64,000 nucleotides of DNA from Gari tellinella. Its lineage: Eukaryota; Mollusca; Bivalvia; Cardiida; Psammobiidae. Both the position numbers and the translations under genes were made by a program. Location: assembly GCA_922989275.2 (NCBI GenBank), contig OV277862.1:44603786-44667785 (forward strand). Direction: 5' to 3'. Position 1 is the first letter of the stretch. Every line of letters starts with the position of its first letter. This document shows positions 56,001 through 63,001 of the stretch, piece after piece. Under the pieces are notes generated by a model. The model did no database searches. It was not told where the DNA came from and saw nothing but the letters and a program-made list of their open reading frames with translations.

Positions 56001-59000
56001 GTTGTTCTTAGTAATTATCATAAATACGCACATACAGTGGGGAATGTGTTATTCTTTCCTAATAAACGCATTTACGCTAAAACTATTATTTTCACTACAA
56101 ACAGTTTGGAGCCAGATCAGACGCCGGGTAACCCGGCGTCTGATCAGGCTCCAAACTGTTTGCCACCAAGATAAAGATGAATTATCAGAATTGTCAAAAA
56201 GTTGTACTTTTCTACGTTTTAGTGTTTTGCGTTTGCGTACGTTTGCGTTTAAACGGGAAAGAATAACAGATTCTCCACTGTAGTATTCGGCTCTAAATGA
56301 CCTTTTTGTGTCGATGGGCCGTAAAACACCATTCATTCATTCATTCCACTGTAGTAATTATCATAAATACGCATAATTCATCTTTATCTTGGTGGCAAAC
56401 AGTTTGGAGCCTGATCAGACGCCGGGTTACCCGGCGTCTGATCTGGCTCCAAACTATTTGCAGTGAAAATAAGTTTTAGCGTTAACGCATTTATTGGGAA
56501 AGAATAACGTTTTCTCCACTGTACGAGTGTCCAACAGTCGCTTTTTTGCTTTTGCGCTGTGGTAGTGAAAGAGGTATATTGAACATGTCAAAGTTTAACC
56601 CAATACTCCATAGCCTGTTTTCAGTTTTGAATACATGTGATCATTGCTTTATTTTCCAGTTTGCTACAATCATCTTGGAAATAGAAACTATTTCTTATGG
56701 TGCATGTTCATGAATATATAAATGGGAATTATTTTCTTCAGTTGAGGAACACATTAAAGGTGTGGAAAGGCGTATTGATTGAGTAATGAGTTACATGTAC
56801 GTTTCTTTGTTGTAGCGGACTTCTTGTGGCATACCTTACGCTGAAAGAACTGAAGAAAGTAAAGGGTGCTCGGAATTTCAACTGGTTACTGTTCTACTTT
56901 CACCGATTCTGGAGGTACCAATGAATTTGTATTAACCCATCTACCCCTGATACTTCAAATGGAAATTTCCAGTTTTCAATTAAATCTAGTCTATTCTTAC
57001 ATATTTAGGGGTGATTTTAACAAAACATTCTAAAATTGCAAACAGAACAGACACTGATCAGAGGCATGGACTGCACTGTTTGCATAGACAAGACTCTTCA
57101 CATATACGCTGTTATGAATGAAAATAGAACAGACACTGATCAGAGGCTTGTTTGGTCCATGTACACATACAGATATACAGCCGAAACTCAAAACGTCAAA
57201 GTTACCCGTATGCAATAAATTTATTTCGATAATTCGATCTCTCTTATGTCATACATACCGTATTTCAAAGTTAAAAATATGGCTAAGCGAGTTCGAATTA
57301 CCGAGTTTCGACTGTATATATATATATATATAGCAATAACCCTTGTTTTGTCAGGTTAACGCCACCATACATGCTGGTCATTATGGTTGGCACAGTCCTG
57401 CTTCCATACATCACTACTGGTCCTATGTGGAACTTTGAAGGTGACCTTCCGTTTATGGAAAACTGTCGGACAACTTGGTGGACAAATCTTTTGTATATCA
57501 ATAACCTTGTAAAGCCAAAAGAAATTGCAAGTATTTGTTTCGTGTTACTACTGTGGAGAAAACGTTATTCTTTCCAATAAACGCGTTTACCCTAAAACTA
57601 TTATTTTCACTGCAAACAGTTTGGAGCCAGATCAGACGCCGGGTAACCCGGCGTCTGATCAGGCTCCAAACTGTTTGCCACCAAGATAAACATGAATTAT
57701 CAGAATTGTCAAAAAGTTGTATTTTTCTACGTTTAAGTGTTTTGCGTTTGTGTACGTTTGCGTTTAAACGGGAAAGAATAACAGATTCTCCACTGTATTA
57801 GTCTTTTCAAACTATATAGTCAATGCTCTATGTTGATAATGTTAAATGTAGAAATACGATGCAGCGGAGGAATGGTTATTATTTCCCTTTTAAACGCAAT
57901 CAAAACGCAAACGCATAGCAATAAATGCAGAAAAGGACAACTCTTTGAACATTCTGACTATTCGTGTTAATAGGAGTGGCCAACAGTTTGGAGCCTGATC
58001 AGACGCCGTGTTCCCCGGCGTCTGATCTGGCTCCACACTGTTGTCAATGAAAATAATGGTTTTAACGTAAACGCGTTTATTGGGAATAAATAACGTCTTC
58101 TCTACTGTATCATGTTAACCATTACAGTGGAGAATCTGTTATTCTTTCCCGTTTAAACGCAAACGTACGCAAACGCAAAACACTAAAACGTAGAAAAGTA
58201 CAACTGTTTGACAATTCTGATAATTCATCTTTATCTTGGTGGCAAACAGTTTGGAGCCTGATCAGACGCCAGGTTACCCGGCGTCTGATCTGGCTCCAAA
58301 CTGTTTGCACTGCAAATAATAGTTTTAGCGTAAACGCGTTTATTGGGAAAGAATAACAGATTCTCCACTGTAACCATTACCCTATAGCATTTTCTAGTTT
58401 TGAAGATAGGTGAGCACTTAAAGTAGGTTGAAAGTAAAGCAGAATACGCATTAAGTTTTGAAAATAGGTGAGCACTTAAAGTTGGTTGAAAGTAAAGCAG
58501 AATACGCCTTAAGACACGTTCTGCTTTACTAGATAACATCTGCCAGGATCATGATGCATATTCATGAATGTTAAAAGTAGAATTATTTTCATTAGTGGAG
58601 GAATAAATTAGAGACGTTAAAATGCGTATATATGGAGTTATTGGTTACCCAATGCCTTTAATATAAATTTTAAGAACGACAACGGCTTAAGTATTCACCT
58701 GTCAGGATGCACAAAAATGTCCTGTTGTTAACATTTGTAAGGGAATGGTTGGAGCATACGAAGGGATCTCAACTCTTTGAAACTCATGACAATATTGCTT
58801 TATTTAATTTACATGTCTACCTAAATTTAAATTTGAGTAAACGTAGACCACAATTGCTAAATGCAGATAAATAGGTTAAACACTATATAGAGCTCATTCA
58901 CCCATAAAAACCTTTAAATGGACAATTCCAATATACAATTAAATTTAGTCCGTTATTGAATATTTAGGGTTGTTTTTAACAATATTTTTCAAAATGACAA

Positions 59001-61841
59001 ACAGTGTAGATCATGATCAGAGGGCTCCTTTAAGAGCCATCTGATCAGGATCTACATGTACACTGTTTGGATCAGAGGGCTCCTTAAGGATCTACACTGT
59101 TGCATAGGACAGGTGTACTCTTTATAGGTATATGATTTGTTCATGGCGAGTAAACTCGTCGCTAGGGTTCAATGTGATAGTACAGCTCGCTCGGTGTCTT
59201 ATTAAGCTCAGCATTGTTTGCCACACATATTGCAAGTAGATTCTAATGTCTTCTTTTGACTACAAACTTGCATTTTCTACATTTACTTGCATTGAGTTAA
59301 CAATTTACACCATAGCCTGTTTCTAGGTTTGAAGACAAGTGACCATTTAAAACAGGTTGAAAGTGAAGCAGATTGCGTTTTTAGGCGCATTCTACTTACT
59401 TTTCACCATACCATCTGCTAGGATATTGAAACTATTTTATACGGTGCATATTCATGACTGTATATATCGATAGTAATTTCTTCAGTATAGGAATTAATTA
59501 CGGGAACTATAAGGCATTTTTGGGGACAAGGCTTAGTGTTTAGTTTTGTTTAATACAATGTATATAAGAATCCCCCGCCAATATATTTGTTATTCCAGAA
59601 CTAATGATCCGTTTTGTATTTCCAGTGTTTGGGCTGGTCATGGTACCTGTCCAATGACATGCAGTTCTACGTCATCAGTCCTCTGATTCTCCTACCACTC
59701 TTCTAGTAAGTACATTGCATTTTACAAATAGAGTAATCTGTTATTATTTCCCGTTTAAACGCAAACGTACGCAAACGCAAAACACTAAAACGTAGAAAAG
59801 TACAACTTTTGGACAATTCTGATAATTCTTGTTTATCTTGGTGGCAAACAGTTTGGAGCCTGATCAGACGCCGGGTTACCCGGCGTCTGATCTGGCTCCA
59901 AACTGTTTGCAGTGAAAAAAATAGTTTTAGCGTTTATTGGGAAAGAATAACGTTTTCTCCACTGTACCTCAACGAAACTAAATAAAGTTCTCCAATATAC
60001 ACAATTTAACCCTTTCACTACCAATCTTTTCGTTAGATTTTTATCCTTTCACCGTTTCATAGTCGTATGCTTCAATTTTGTTGTCTGCAATGTCGTTTTA
60101 AAGTTAAGAAATAAAGCAGTATGACTAAAGAAACTTCAAAACGAGTGTCAAACAGTTAGGATCCTGATCAGACGCCGCGTTAGGCGGCGTCTGATCGGCA
60201 TGCAATATGTTTGCAAACGCGCTTTTAAGCGTCATTGAGAACGAAAGGGTTAAAATACATATACATGTAGATCTAAAGTACTTCAAGCTCAAATAGAAGT
60301 ACAAATATTAAGAGTAATCAACAACTCTAGGATAAAGCACTCTGATGTTTACAATTCAAAATACGCGTTATATGAATAATAGCAGCTAACATTAGTCACA
60401 GAGTAAATATTGTAAATTCTATTATAATTTTATTATAAGGTAAACTGAGAAAGCAATTTTTGGCACAGTCTCTTTTCATATTTGTATTGGAAAACAGAAA
60501 ACTGTATTTATGATATTCATTTATGTATAAGAAAGTACTGTTATATGGCTATTCATTTGCAAACAACTATTCTCTTAAAATGTTAAAAATTTGTCGGTTC
60601 AAAATCACATGACCTTCGTTTTCTATGCTGCTTTAACCCTTATCCTGCGGTGATGTCGTCTGCTTCGAAATTGTCGTCTGCAAAGTTTGTTAAATTTAGA
60701 TTTATACACTTTTAAAGTAAAGAAACCTAAAGAAGAGTGTCAAACAGTTTGGATCTAGACCAGACACGGTCTAAACGGTTTGCAAACATCAATAAAGTCG
60801 CGACCAGCAGGCAAAGGGTTATTAACAATGTGGACCTCAACTTAACCCATTTGGCTCAAGCGAAGAATATACTATCCTTTATACACAATGTTCCTTTTGA
60901 GAGTACACCTGTCATCTGCAAAAATGTAGACCTAGATCAGAGAGTTCCTAAGGGTCTACACTGTTCGTCAGTTTGAAATATATTGCAGAAAACAACCATA
61001 GTCAGTCATAAATGGGATTCACTTATTAGGTAAATTGAGAAATGTCCATTGTTTCCGGAGTTGATGACTTAATACAGGGTAAAAACAACGCATTACTGTT
61101 TGTCCTACATTAAGCTGCTACCTTTGCATAAGCGTGACAATAAATTAAGTTTTAAGTGGCCGCTTAACACAGATCTTGTACAATACTATTAAACCCTTTC
61201 ATGATCAAATTATTCGGGAGAATTTTACCCCTTCACCGCTTTATTGTCGTCTGCAATATCGTTTCAAAGTTAAAAGATAAGGCACTATGACTGAAGAAAT
61301 TTCGAAACGAGTGTCAAACAGTTTGGCTCCTGATCAGACGCCGCGTTACGCGGCGTCTGATTAGGACCCAAACTGTTTGCAAACGCGCTTTTAAGCGTCA
61401 TTGAGAGTGAAAGGGTTAAACCAAAACAGATCTACAGTGGAGAATCTGTTATTCTTTCCCGTTTTTAAAAACGCAAACGTACGCAAACGCAAAACACTAA
61501 AACGTAGAAAAGTACAACTTTTTGACAATTCTGATAATTCATCTTTATCTTGGTGGCAAACAGTTTGGAGCCTGATCAGACGCCGGGTTACCCGGCGTCT
61601 GATATGGCTCCAAACTGTTTGCAGTGAAATTAATAGTTTTAGCGTAAACGCGTTTATTGGTAAAGAATAACGTTTTCTCCACTGCTGTATGCAAATCTTT
61701 AGTGTTCTTTCTTTACAGTCATGTGGCCGCGGGTATAGGTTCGTGCCTGGTTTTCCTGGCTGGCACGGTGACTGCTGCTGCTGTCATAACCTACAAGCAC
61801 GAATATCACATGCAGGCTAGTCTACCGGGCACACCCCCTCC
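42903..61841 (+). CDS. Nose resistant to fluoxetine protein 6-like (NRF domain plus acyltransferase-3), 5' eleven exons
   Basis: Exons 42903-44007, 49435-49631, 50311-50383, 51301-51391, 52974-53380, 54313-54480, 55890-55986, 56816-56914, 57355-57526, 59626-59705 and 61719-61841 join in one open frame of 870 codons plus two bases; every junction phase matches. The product starts with a signal peptide and a 340-residue extracellular region rich in N-glycosylation sequons. The NRF domain follows (QQLWAFQMIDASGK, FLGSYDEC, YC, CVPNTC). A membrane segment (VIVIGVLIVFGVFITIGTLY) and a 110-residue hydrophilic loop come next, then the acyltransferase-3 domain (LNGVRFLSMAWVILGHTYYF, SVDSFFALSG, WYLSNDMQFYVISP). 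The family contains nematode NRF-6/NDG-4, implicated in drug uptake and lipid or yolk transport; a membrane O-acyltransferase activity is inferred from the domain. The last transmembrane helices and the stop lie beyond the window. Introns are packed with MITEs. Confidence 0.92.
44027..44397. mobile_element. MITE family B, 20 bp after exon 1 donor
   Basis: It starts near TATAAAGTTCTCCCTCTC and ends GGGAGATAGCACTGTA. The alpha hairpin at 44132-44202 has GCCGCGTAGAGCGCCGTC at its apex (partly eroded). Its left end supplies the stop codon of the exon 1 read-through frame. Confidence 0.75.
44491..44875. mobile_element. MITE family B, second copy in intron 1
   Basis: TACAGTGCTACCTGCCTATA to ATATGGGAAGCACCGTA; alpha hairpin near 44683-44750 (TTTAAATCCAGACCAGACGC and partner). 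Confidence 0.75.
44880..46030. other. Intron 1: M2 copies and a repeated 400-bp segment
   Basis: An M2 copy at about 45055-45285 has an alpha hairpin (CAAACAGTTTTGATCCTGAT and partner, apex GCCGTGTAACGCGGC). Part of this region (AAACAAATCTTAAAGTTTAA, ACTGCCAA.ATATCGTCTG, AGTATTT.AAAA) is repeated at about 45330-45620, so about 400 bp is tandemly duplicated, the second time without a hairpin. TTTGACGTCAC lies at 45888. Confidence 0.55.
46035..46291. repeat. Dispersed repeat with terminal hairpin, copy 2
   Basis: Nearly identical to the window's first 256 bp. The hairpin GGTTAGACCATGGTTGC ... GCAACCATGGTCTAACC is intact. TTGACGTCAC and TGACGTTTT words occur 100-145 bp to its left. Confidence 0.8.
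46430..46640. mobile_element. MITE M3, right arm of alpha hairpin lost
   Basis: GCAAATAGTGTAGACCCTGA and GATCAGAGGGCT are present, but the return arm is replaced. The distal half (AAAATGGACTAGACTAAATT, CATTTCAGGGG) is typical of M3. Confidence 0.6.
46991..47363. mobile_element. MITE family B, full copy
   Basis: TACAGCGCTCTCTCCCATCA to GTAGAGAGGGAGCACTGTA; alpha hairpin 47190-47255 with apex GCCGCGTTACCCGGC, where the two sides no longer match fully. Confidence 0.8.
47380..48780 (+). mobile_element. Tandem-core element, degenerate, with 285-bp insert
   Basis: TTTTAGCTCAATGAGAGCTT starts a run of loose units (CTTGCAC/CTTACTCA, AGTAGGTCAGTA, TAGGTCAAA words). The 285-bp element at 48203-48475 interrupts it. 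The right end is not defined. Confidence 0.5.
48203..48475. mobile_element. 285-bp element, copy 2, with TTAAAGAC inverted ends
   Basis: TTAAAGACTTTTC at the left and AAAAGGTCGTCTTTAA at the right are inverted. GATCC flanks both sides and may be a 5-bp target duplication. The body matches 21319-21606. Confidence 0.65.
48781..49434. other. Intron 1 end, no feature
   Basis: Only an eroded alpha word (AAACAGTGTGGATCCAGGTC) at about 49024. The acceptor CACTATTTTCAG closes the intron. Confidence 0.4.
49435..49631 (+). CDS. NRF-6-like exon 2: NRF domain core
   Basis: Completes the split Met codon and encodes IDASGKVGSN and QWKFLGSYDEC (Cys396), then GKYCRLSFRVPIF. IDASGK.P/G and LGSYDEC are the diagnostic NRF signatures. 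The donor GAG|gtaaag leaves phase 0; the alternative G|gtgagg six codons earlier would not join exon 3 in frame. Confidence 0.93.
49790..49860. mobile_element. MITE M1 fragment
   Basis: Reversed right part only: TTACTTTCGACCTGCTTAAG, CTTCAAAACTAGAAC and GGCTATGGGGTAAAGGGTTAA. Confidence 0.6.
49992..50241. mobile_element. MITE family A, full copy
   Basis: TACAGTGGAGAAAACGTTAT to AACAGATTCTCCACTGTA with TA flanks; the alpha hairpin has the family's single fixed mismatch (GAGCCAGATC against GATCAGGCTC) and apex GGGTAACCC. Confidence 0.88.
50311..50383 (+). CDS. NRF-6-like exon 3: CVPNTC motif
   Basis: A 73-bp exon between TTATGCCATCTAG and CAG|gtaaca, encoding YPLVMGACVPNTC then NTPDVDGLFKT. 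C-(V/L)-P-x-(S/T)-C is the second cysteine pair of the NRF domain and is needed to bridge exons 2 and 4; phases 0 and 1 fit both neighbours. It is too short to appear as an ORF on its own. Confidence 0.9.
50536..51090. mobile_element. MITE family B interrupted by a family A copy
   Basis: TACAGTGCTCGCTCCCACCA starts it, family B words continue to TTTTCTCA, a complete family A element follows (50665-50913), and family B resumes with TGACGAGTGACAATCAGCTT and an alpha hairpin (apex CCGCGCTATGCGG). The right terminus is worn near CCCTCCCTATAACAAC. Confidence 0.8.
50665..50913. mobile_element. MITE family A nested in family B
   Basis: TACAGTGGAGAATCTGTTAT to AACAGATTCTCCACTGTA, with TA on both sides. 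Reversed relative to the 49992 copy (GAGCCTGATC first). Confidence 0.88.
51301..51391 (+). CDS. NRF-6-like exon 4
   Basis: After TTTGTATACAG it encodes AGSLSNVTLPFTLETQCDDE and RRLETDAVIV, the last Cys of the NRF domain and the lead into the first membrane helix; donor AT|gtaagc, phase 2. Confidence 0.9.
51392..51735. other. Intron 4, eroded alpha words
   Basis: GTGCAAACAGTTTGGGTCTG at 51559 has no partner arm. Nothing else. Confidence 0.35.
51738..51984. mobile_element. Foldback element with GGGCCCGTTTTACTAAAC termini and central alpha hairpin
   Basis: CTGGGGCCCGTTTTACTAAA at the left and its inverse at the right continue into paired ACTTACGCAAAA words. The centre holds an alpha cassette, CAAACAGCAAATAGCCAGAT paired with its complement across GGACGCGCTTAAAGCGCGTCC, essentially perfect. 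The outer arms are therefore two nested palindromes. Confidence 0.8.
51985..52209. mobile_element. Second foldback element (CAGGGACCCGTCTTATGAAACG type), abutting the first
   Basis: The left AGGGACCCGTCTTATGAAAC and right AACACGGCCCTGG ends are inverted; inside, CTTACGACCG / CGTACGACAA and TCACCATCTAATCCTGTC / GACAGGGTTAAATGGAGAAA pair. It is related to the element at 55270 and has no alpha cassette. Confidence 0.65.
52360..52575. mobile_element. MITE M3 remnant with alpha hairpin
   Basis: TACAGTTGTGTAAATCCTGA, GATCAGAGGG and GCCCTCTGATCAGGGTATGT form the hairpin; the distal M3 half (TAGAAATAGATTGGACTTAA, TTGTCCACTTCAACA) follows. Confidence 0.6.
52591..52813. mobile_element. Alpha hairpin split by a 150-bp palindromic insert
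   Basis: GCAAACAGTCAGGACCCTGG at the left and GCCTGATCAGACACTGCGTA to AACTGTTTGCC at the right belong to one alpha cassette. Between them (about 52612-52762) is another palindrome: TCGAGGTTATAAAGC pairs with GCTTTATAACCTCGG, and AAGCATTTGATTGGTCAGAT with its complement around GAGCCTAGGCT. Confidence 0.7.
52974..53380 (+). CDS. NRF-6-like exon 5: first membrane helix and cytoplasmic loop
   Basis: Acceptor GAAAACTTCCAG. It encodes IGVLIVFGVFITIGTLYDVL (membrane helix) and then about 110 charged residues (RKDKDIEKPTLLKF near the end) before the acyltransferase domain. Donor ACGAA|gtaaga, phase 1. The long loop between the first helix and the domain is typical of the family. Confidence 0.9.
53520..54045. 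mobile_element. MITE M3 relics in intron 5
   Basis: An alpha cassette with missing apex (GCAAACAGTGTAGATCCAGA ... GGGTCTACACTGTTTGC) at 53534-53586 is followed by a beta hairpin relic (AAGCAAGGCCATCGTAAATC ... CACCTTGCTTTAAGC) at 53706-53762. An M3 copy from about 53810 to 54035 has an eroded hairpin. Confidence 0.5.
54084..54288. mobile_element. MITE family C abutting exon 6
   Basis: TACAGTAGAACCTCTCTATT to GGTCGAACTAGAGAGGTTTA, beta hairpin AAAGCAAGGGGACAGTAACA and partner. Only about 24 bp separate its right end from exon 6. Confidence 0.75.
54313..54480 (+). CDS. NRF-6-like exon 6: start of acyltransferase-3 domain
   Basis: Acceptor TTACGTTCACAG. It encodes VLEQILLSFSVYTNGVKIL and LNGVRFLSMAWVILGHTYYF. 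NG.RFLSM.WV.LGHT is the first helix of the acyltransferase-3 domain with its conserved Arg and His, candidates for catalysis. Phase 1 on both sides. Confidence 0.93.
54680..54895. mobile_element. MITE M1, worn copy in intron 6
   Basis: CACATTCCCCTTTTGCCTGC, a beta hairpin (AACTAGGCAGAAAGTAAAGC ...), TTTTCTTCAGTGGAGGAATA and TTCTATGAGGGAAATG in the usual M1 order. Confidence 0.6.
55080..55215. mobile_element. MITE M3 fragment with alpha hairpin
   Basis: GCATGCAGCGTGGACCCGGA pairs loosely with CGGATCTACAGTGTTTGTC around GGGTTCCTAAAGGAAACC; flanks are partial M3 words. Confidence 0.55.
55270..55516. mobile_element. Foldback element (CAGGGGTCCGTTTCATAAAAC type)
   Basis: The left CAGGGGTCCGTTTCATAAAA and right TTTTATGAAACGGGCCCCTG are inverted and continue through CTTCGTACGA / CTTACGACAA, ATTTCTCCATCTCATCCTGT / ACAGGATCAGATGGAGAAAT and AAAGAGATGTCAC-type words. 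Nearly the whole 247 bp folds back on itself. Confidence 0.75.
55520..55889. other. Intron 6 end, no feature
   Basis: A short internal repetition of TATGTA.ATTGTCT.TTCCTCATGTTTT words at 55695-55780; otherwise plain intron. Confidence 0.4.
55890..55986 (+). CDS. NRF-6-like exon 7
   Basis: Acceptor TTGTCCATTTAG. It encodes NLLPHYSVKLFEWTFMSIVY and ATVSVDSFFAL, the amphipathic entry and second helix of the acyltransferase domain; VDSFF.LSG is a family hallmark completed by the next exon. Donor GAG|gtaggt, phase 2. Confidence 0.92.
56033..56282. mobile_element. MITE family A, 46 bp after exon 7
   Basis: TACAGTGGGGAATGTGTTAT to AACAGATTCTCCACTGTA; alpha hairpin with the fixed mismatch and apex GGGTAACCC. 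Confidence 0.85.
56346..56523. mobile_element. MITE family A, left part deleted
   Basis: It starts within the element (AATTCATCTTTATCTTGGTG) and runs through the alpha hairpin to AACGTTTTCTCCACTGTA. Just before it is CCACTGTAGTAATTATCATA; GTAATTATCATAAATACGCA is also the sequence left of the 56033 copy, so part of the flank is duplicated between the two copies. Confidence 0.75.
56598..56795. mobile_element. MITE M1, left beta arm deleted
   Basis: TTAACCCAATACTCCATAGC to TATTGATTGAGTAATGAGTTA; the return arm (TTGCTTTATTTTCCAGTTTG) is present but the outgoing arm is not. Confidence 0.65.
56816..56914 (+). CDS. NRF-6-like exon 8
   Basis: Acceptor TTCTTTGTTGTAG. It completes the Ser codon of SFFALSG and encodes GLLVAYLTLKELKK and NFNWLLFYFHRFW. 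R(F/Y)WRL.P.Y is the conserved loop leading to the next helix. Donor AG|gtacca, phase 2. Confidence 0.92.
56932..57120. mobile_element. MITE M3, reversed, close after exon 8
   Basis: TTAACCCATCTACCCCTGAT, ACTTCAAATGGAAATTTCCA and an eroded alpha cassette (GCAAACAGAACAGACACTGA ...). A partial duplicate of the cassette (AACAGACACTGATCAGAGGC) follows at about 57127. Confidence 0.65.
57355..57526 (+). CDS. NRF-6-like exon 9, probable GC donor
   Basis: Acceptor GTTTTGTCAG after a short (TA)n. It encodes LTPPYMLVIMVGTVLLPYIT, then MWNFEGDLPFMENCRTTWWT and NLLYINNLVKPKEI. Extending to ATT|gcaagt keeps phase 0 and joins exon 10 as KPKEI-CLGWSWYL, which fits family spacing; the nearest in-phase GT donor (CTT|gtaaag at 57509) would drop six residues. 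Both are possible. Confidence 0.85.
57549..57797. mobile_element. MITE family A, 23 bp after exon 9
   Basis: TACTGTGGAGAAAACGTTAT to AACAGATTCTCCACTGTA; fixed-mismatch alpha hairpin. The exon 9 reading frame runs openly into the element. Confidence 0.88.
57864..58109. mobile_element. MITE family A, older copy
   Basis: GCAGCGGAGGAATGGTTATT to CGTCTTCTCTACTGTA; alpha hairpin GGAGCCTGATCAGACGCC with eroded apex GTGTTCCCC. More diverged than its neighbours. Confidence 0.75.
58123..58372. mobile_element. MITE family A, full copy
   Basis: TACAGTGGAGAATCTGTTAT to AACAGATTCTCCACTGTA with TA flanks; reversed-orientation alpha hairpin with one apex change (GCCAGGTTACCC). Confidence 0.88.
58373..58650. 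mobile_element. MITE M1 with duplicated left arm
   Basis: TAACCATTACCCTATAGCAT begins it. AGGTGAGCACTTAAAGT.GGTTGAAAGTAAAGCAGAATACGC occurs twice in tandem (58407 and 58466), then a short return arm CGTTCTGCTTTAC. It ends TATGGAGTTATTGGTTA. Confidence 0.7.
58893..59180. mobile_element. MITE M3, reversed, hairpin partly duplicated
   Basis: CATTCACCCATAAAAACCTT, ACAATTCCAATATACAATTA and the alpha cassette GACAAACAGTGTAGATCATG ... CAGGATCTAC, followed by an extra GGATCAGAGGGCTCCTTAAG - GATCTACACTGTT arm. Confidence 0.65.
59294..59545. mobile_element. MITE M1, worn copy
   Basis: GTTAACAATTTACACCATAG, a beta hairpin (AACAGGTTGAAAGTGAAGCA and part of the partner) and TAATTTCTTCAGTATAGGAA. Confidence 0.6.
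59626..59705 (+). CDS. NRF-6-like exon 10: WYLSNDMQFYVISP motif
   Basis: Acceptor TTTTGTATTTCCAG. It encodes CLGWSWYLSNDMQFYVISP and LILLPLF, the most conserved stretch of the family's acyltransferase domain (W-Y-L-x-N-D-M-Q-F). Donor TTCTA|gtaagt, phase 2. Confidence 0.94.
59731..59966. mobile_element. MITE family A, left terminus lost
   Basis: It starts at GAGTAATCTGTTATTATTTC, 26 bp after exon 10, and ends GTTTTCTCCACTGTA; alpha hairpin GGAGCCTGATCAGACGCC with apex GGGTTACCC. Confidence 0.85.
60007..60253. mobile_element. MITE M2, full copy
   Basis: TTAACCCTTTCACTACCAAT to GAGAACGAAAGGGTTAA; alpha hairpin AAACAGTTAGGATCCTGATC with apex GCCGCGTTAGGCGGC and an eroded return arm. Confidence 0.8.
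60254..60625. other. Intron 10, no feature
   Basis: AT-rich, nothing recognised. Confidence 0.4.
60631..61030. mobile_element. M2 remnant and M3 copy in tandem
   Basis: TTTAACCCTTATCCTGCGGT starts an M2 copy whose alpha cassette (TCAAACAGTTTGGATCTAGA) has lost most of its return arm. From about 60842 an M3-type unit follows with CAAAAATGTAGACCTAGATC, a shortened apex and TCTACACTGTTCGTC. Confidence 0.55.
61189..61419. mobile_element. MITE M2, well-preserved full copy
   Basis: TTAAACCCTTTCATGATCAA to TTGAGAGTGAAAGGGTTAA with TTAA at both ends; alpha hairpin CAAACAGTTTGGCTCCTGAT and partner around GCCGCGTTACGCGGC. Confidence 0.82.
61433..61689. mobile_element. MITE family A, 30 bp before exon 11
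   Basis: TACAGTGGAGAATCTGTTAT to ACGTTTTCTCCACTGCTGTA; alpha hairpin GGAGCCTGATCAGACGCC, apex GGGTTACCC. Its right end is about 30 bp from the exon 11 acceptor. Confidence 0.85.
61719..61841 (+). CDS. NRF-6-like exon 11 (last in window)
   Basis: Acceptor TTCTTTCTTTACAG. It encodes YHVAAGIGSCLVFLAGTVTA through AAAVITYKHEY and SLPGTPPP, a membrane helix and loop in the second half of the acyltransferase domain. Donor CC|gtaagt, phase 2, so more exons must follow beyond 64 kb; none is visible in the last 2.1 kb. Confidence 0.9.
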
Positions 61842-62014
61842 GTAAGTTATGAATAAGTACGTGGGGTGTCCTTGAAAACATCGAAACGAAAGCAAAATGG
61901 AATATTGTAGACTCGATTTAATTGATTCTGTTCATGAACAATACTGAAAAGTGCACAGGCGCTCATGCCCCTGGCAAAATATTTAAGAATGATTTCATGC
62001 TCAGCGCAGCATGG

Positions 62015-62085
62015 TTAACATTTGCAAACAGTTTGGATCCAGAACAGACACCGCGTAATCTAGATCCAAACTGTTTTTTCAGTCG
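62015..62085. repeat. Alpha hairpin remnant
   Basis: CAAACAGTTTGGATCCAGAA and TAGATCCAAACTGTTTTTT pair; the apex is reduced to CACCGCGTAATC. Confidence 0.6.
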
Positions 62086-63001
62086 TATTTATGATGCCAC
62101 ATTTATGAGTTTATTGAACAGAACTAGTTTCTTCATTTCTCACGTGTGGATCCTGGCCAGAGGCAGCGTACCGTAGCTTAATCCTGATATCTACGAATGC
62201 TGCTTGCAACGTAAAAATGGGTTTATTTGACAATGAAATAGTTAACATCCCCGCCAGAGACTTCTCGTTGTCTGATTTTTATGGTGGCATATTTCTGACA
62301 CCAGCTAAGCACATATTTATCAAGGTAGATTCCTGTTAATATCTCACATAAATAGTGAACTAGTTAGTTTTCGCAATATTTTTCGCGTGAGTGTTCAGAT
62401 AATTTTCTGTAAAGTGGATGTGGAAACTTTTCACGATAACCAGATAAATATCTGTACACGAACTTTGGCATGAATTTATCTAGTTACTTAACTAGATACT
62501 TAACTAGAAAAGTGTCGTGTTACCAGTTATCTAAAAGTAGAAAATTGCATTCGGGTGACTTCGGAAGGGATCCGGAAGTACAGGATATCTATTTTTAGAT
62601 AAGTTAACACGACACTCTTTAGGAAACGTTTCAGTTAATTTAAATTCGGAAGACTTACACGGTGTAAGTCCTCCGTCATTTAAATATTAGTTCGTATGGT
62701 GGCATGGTTCTGACACCAGTTACCACTTAGCTTTTCTGAAAAAAAATCCAGTTAATATCTGACATAATTATCTAGTAAGTGGAAAGTGGATTTTTTTTCG
62801 TGAAAAGCTAATAATTATCTTAACGCGACAAAATGACCTGTTAATGCCATATACTGTCACCACAAATTGATATATCCCGGATTTGGTGATGTTCGGCGAT
62901 ATTCATTGCAATAATCCTCCTCCTTCACAGAAGAGTCATATTGGTCCTAATAAAGGCTCTTCGCCATTAAAATGCACTTATGATATTTATTAAGTATATA
63001 C

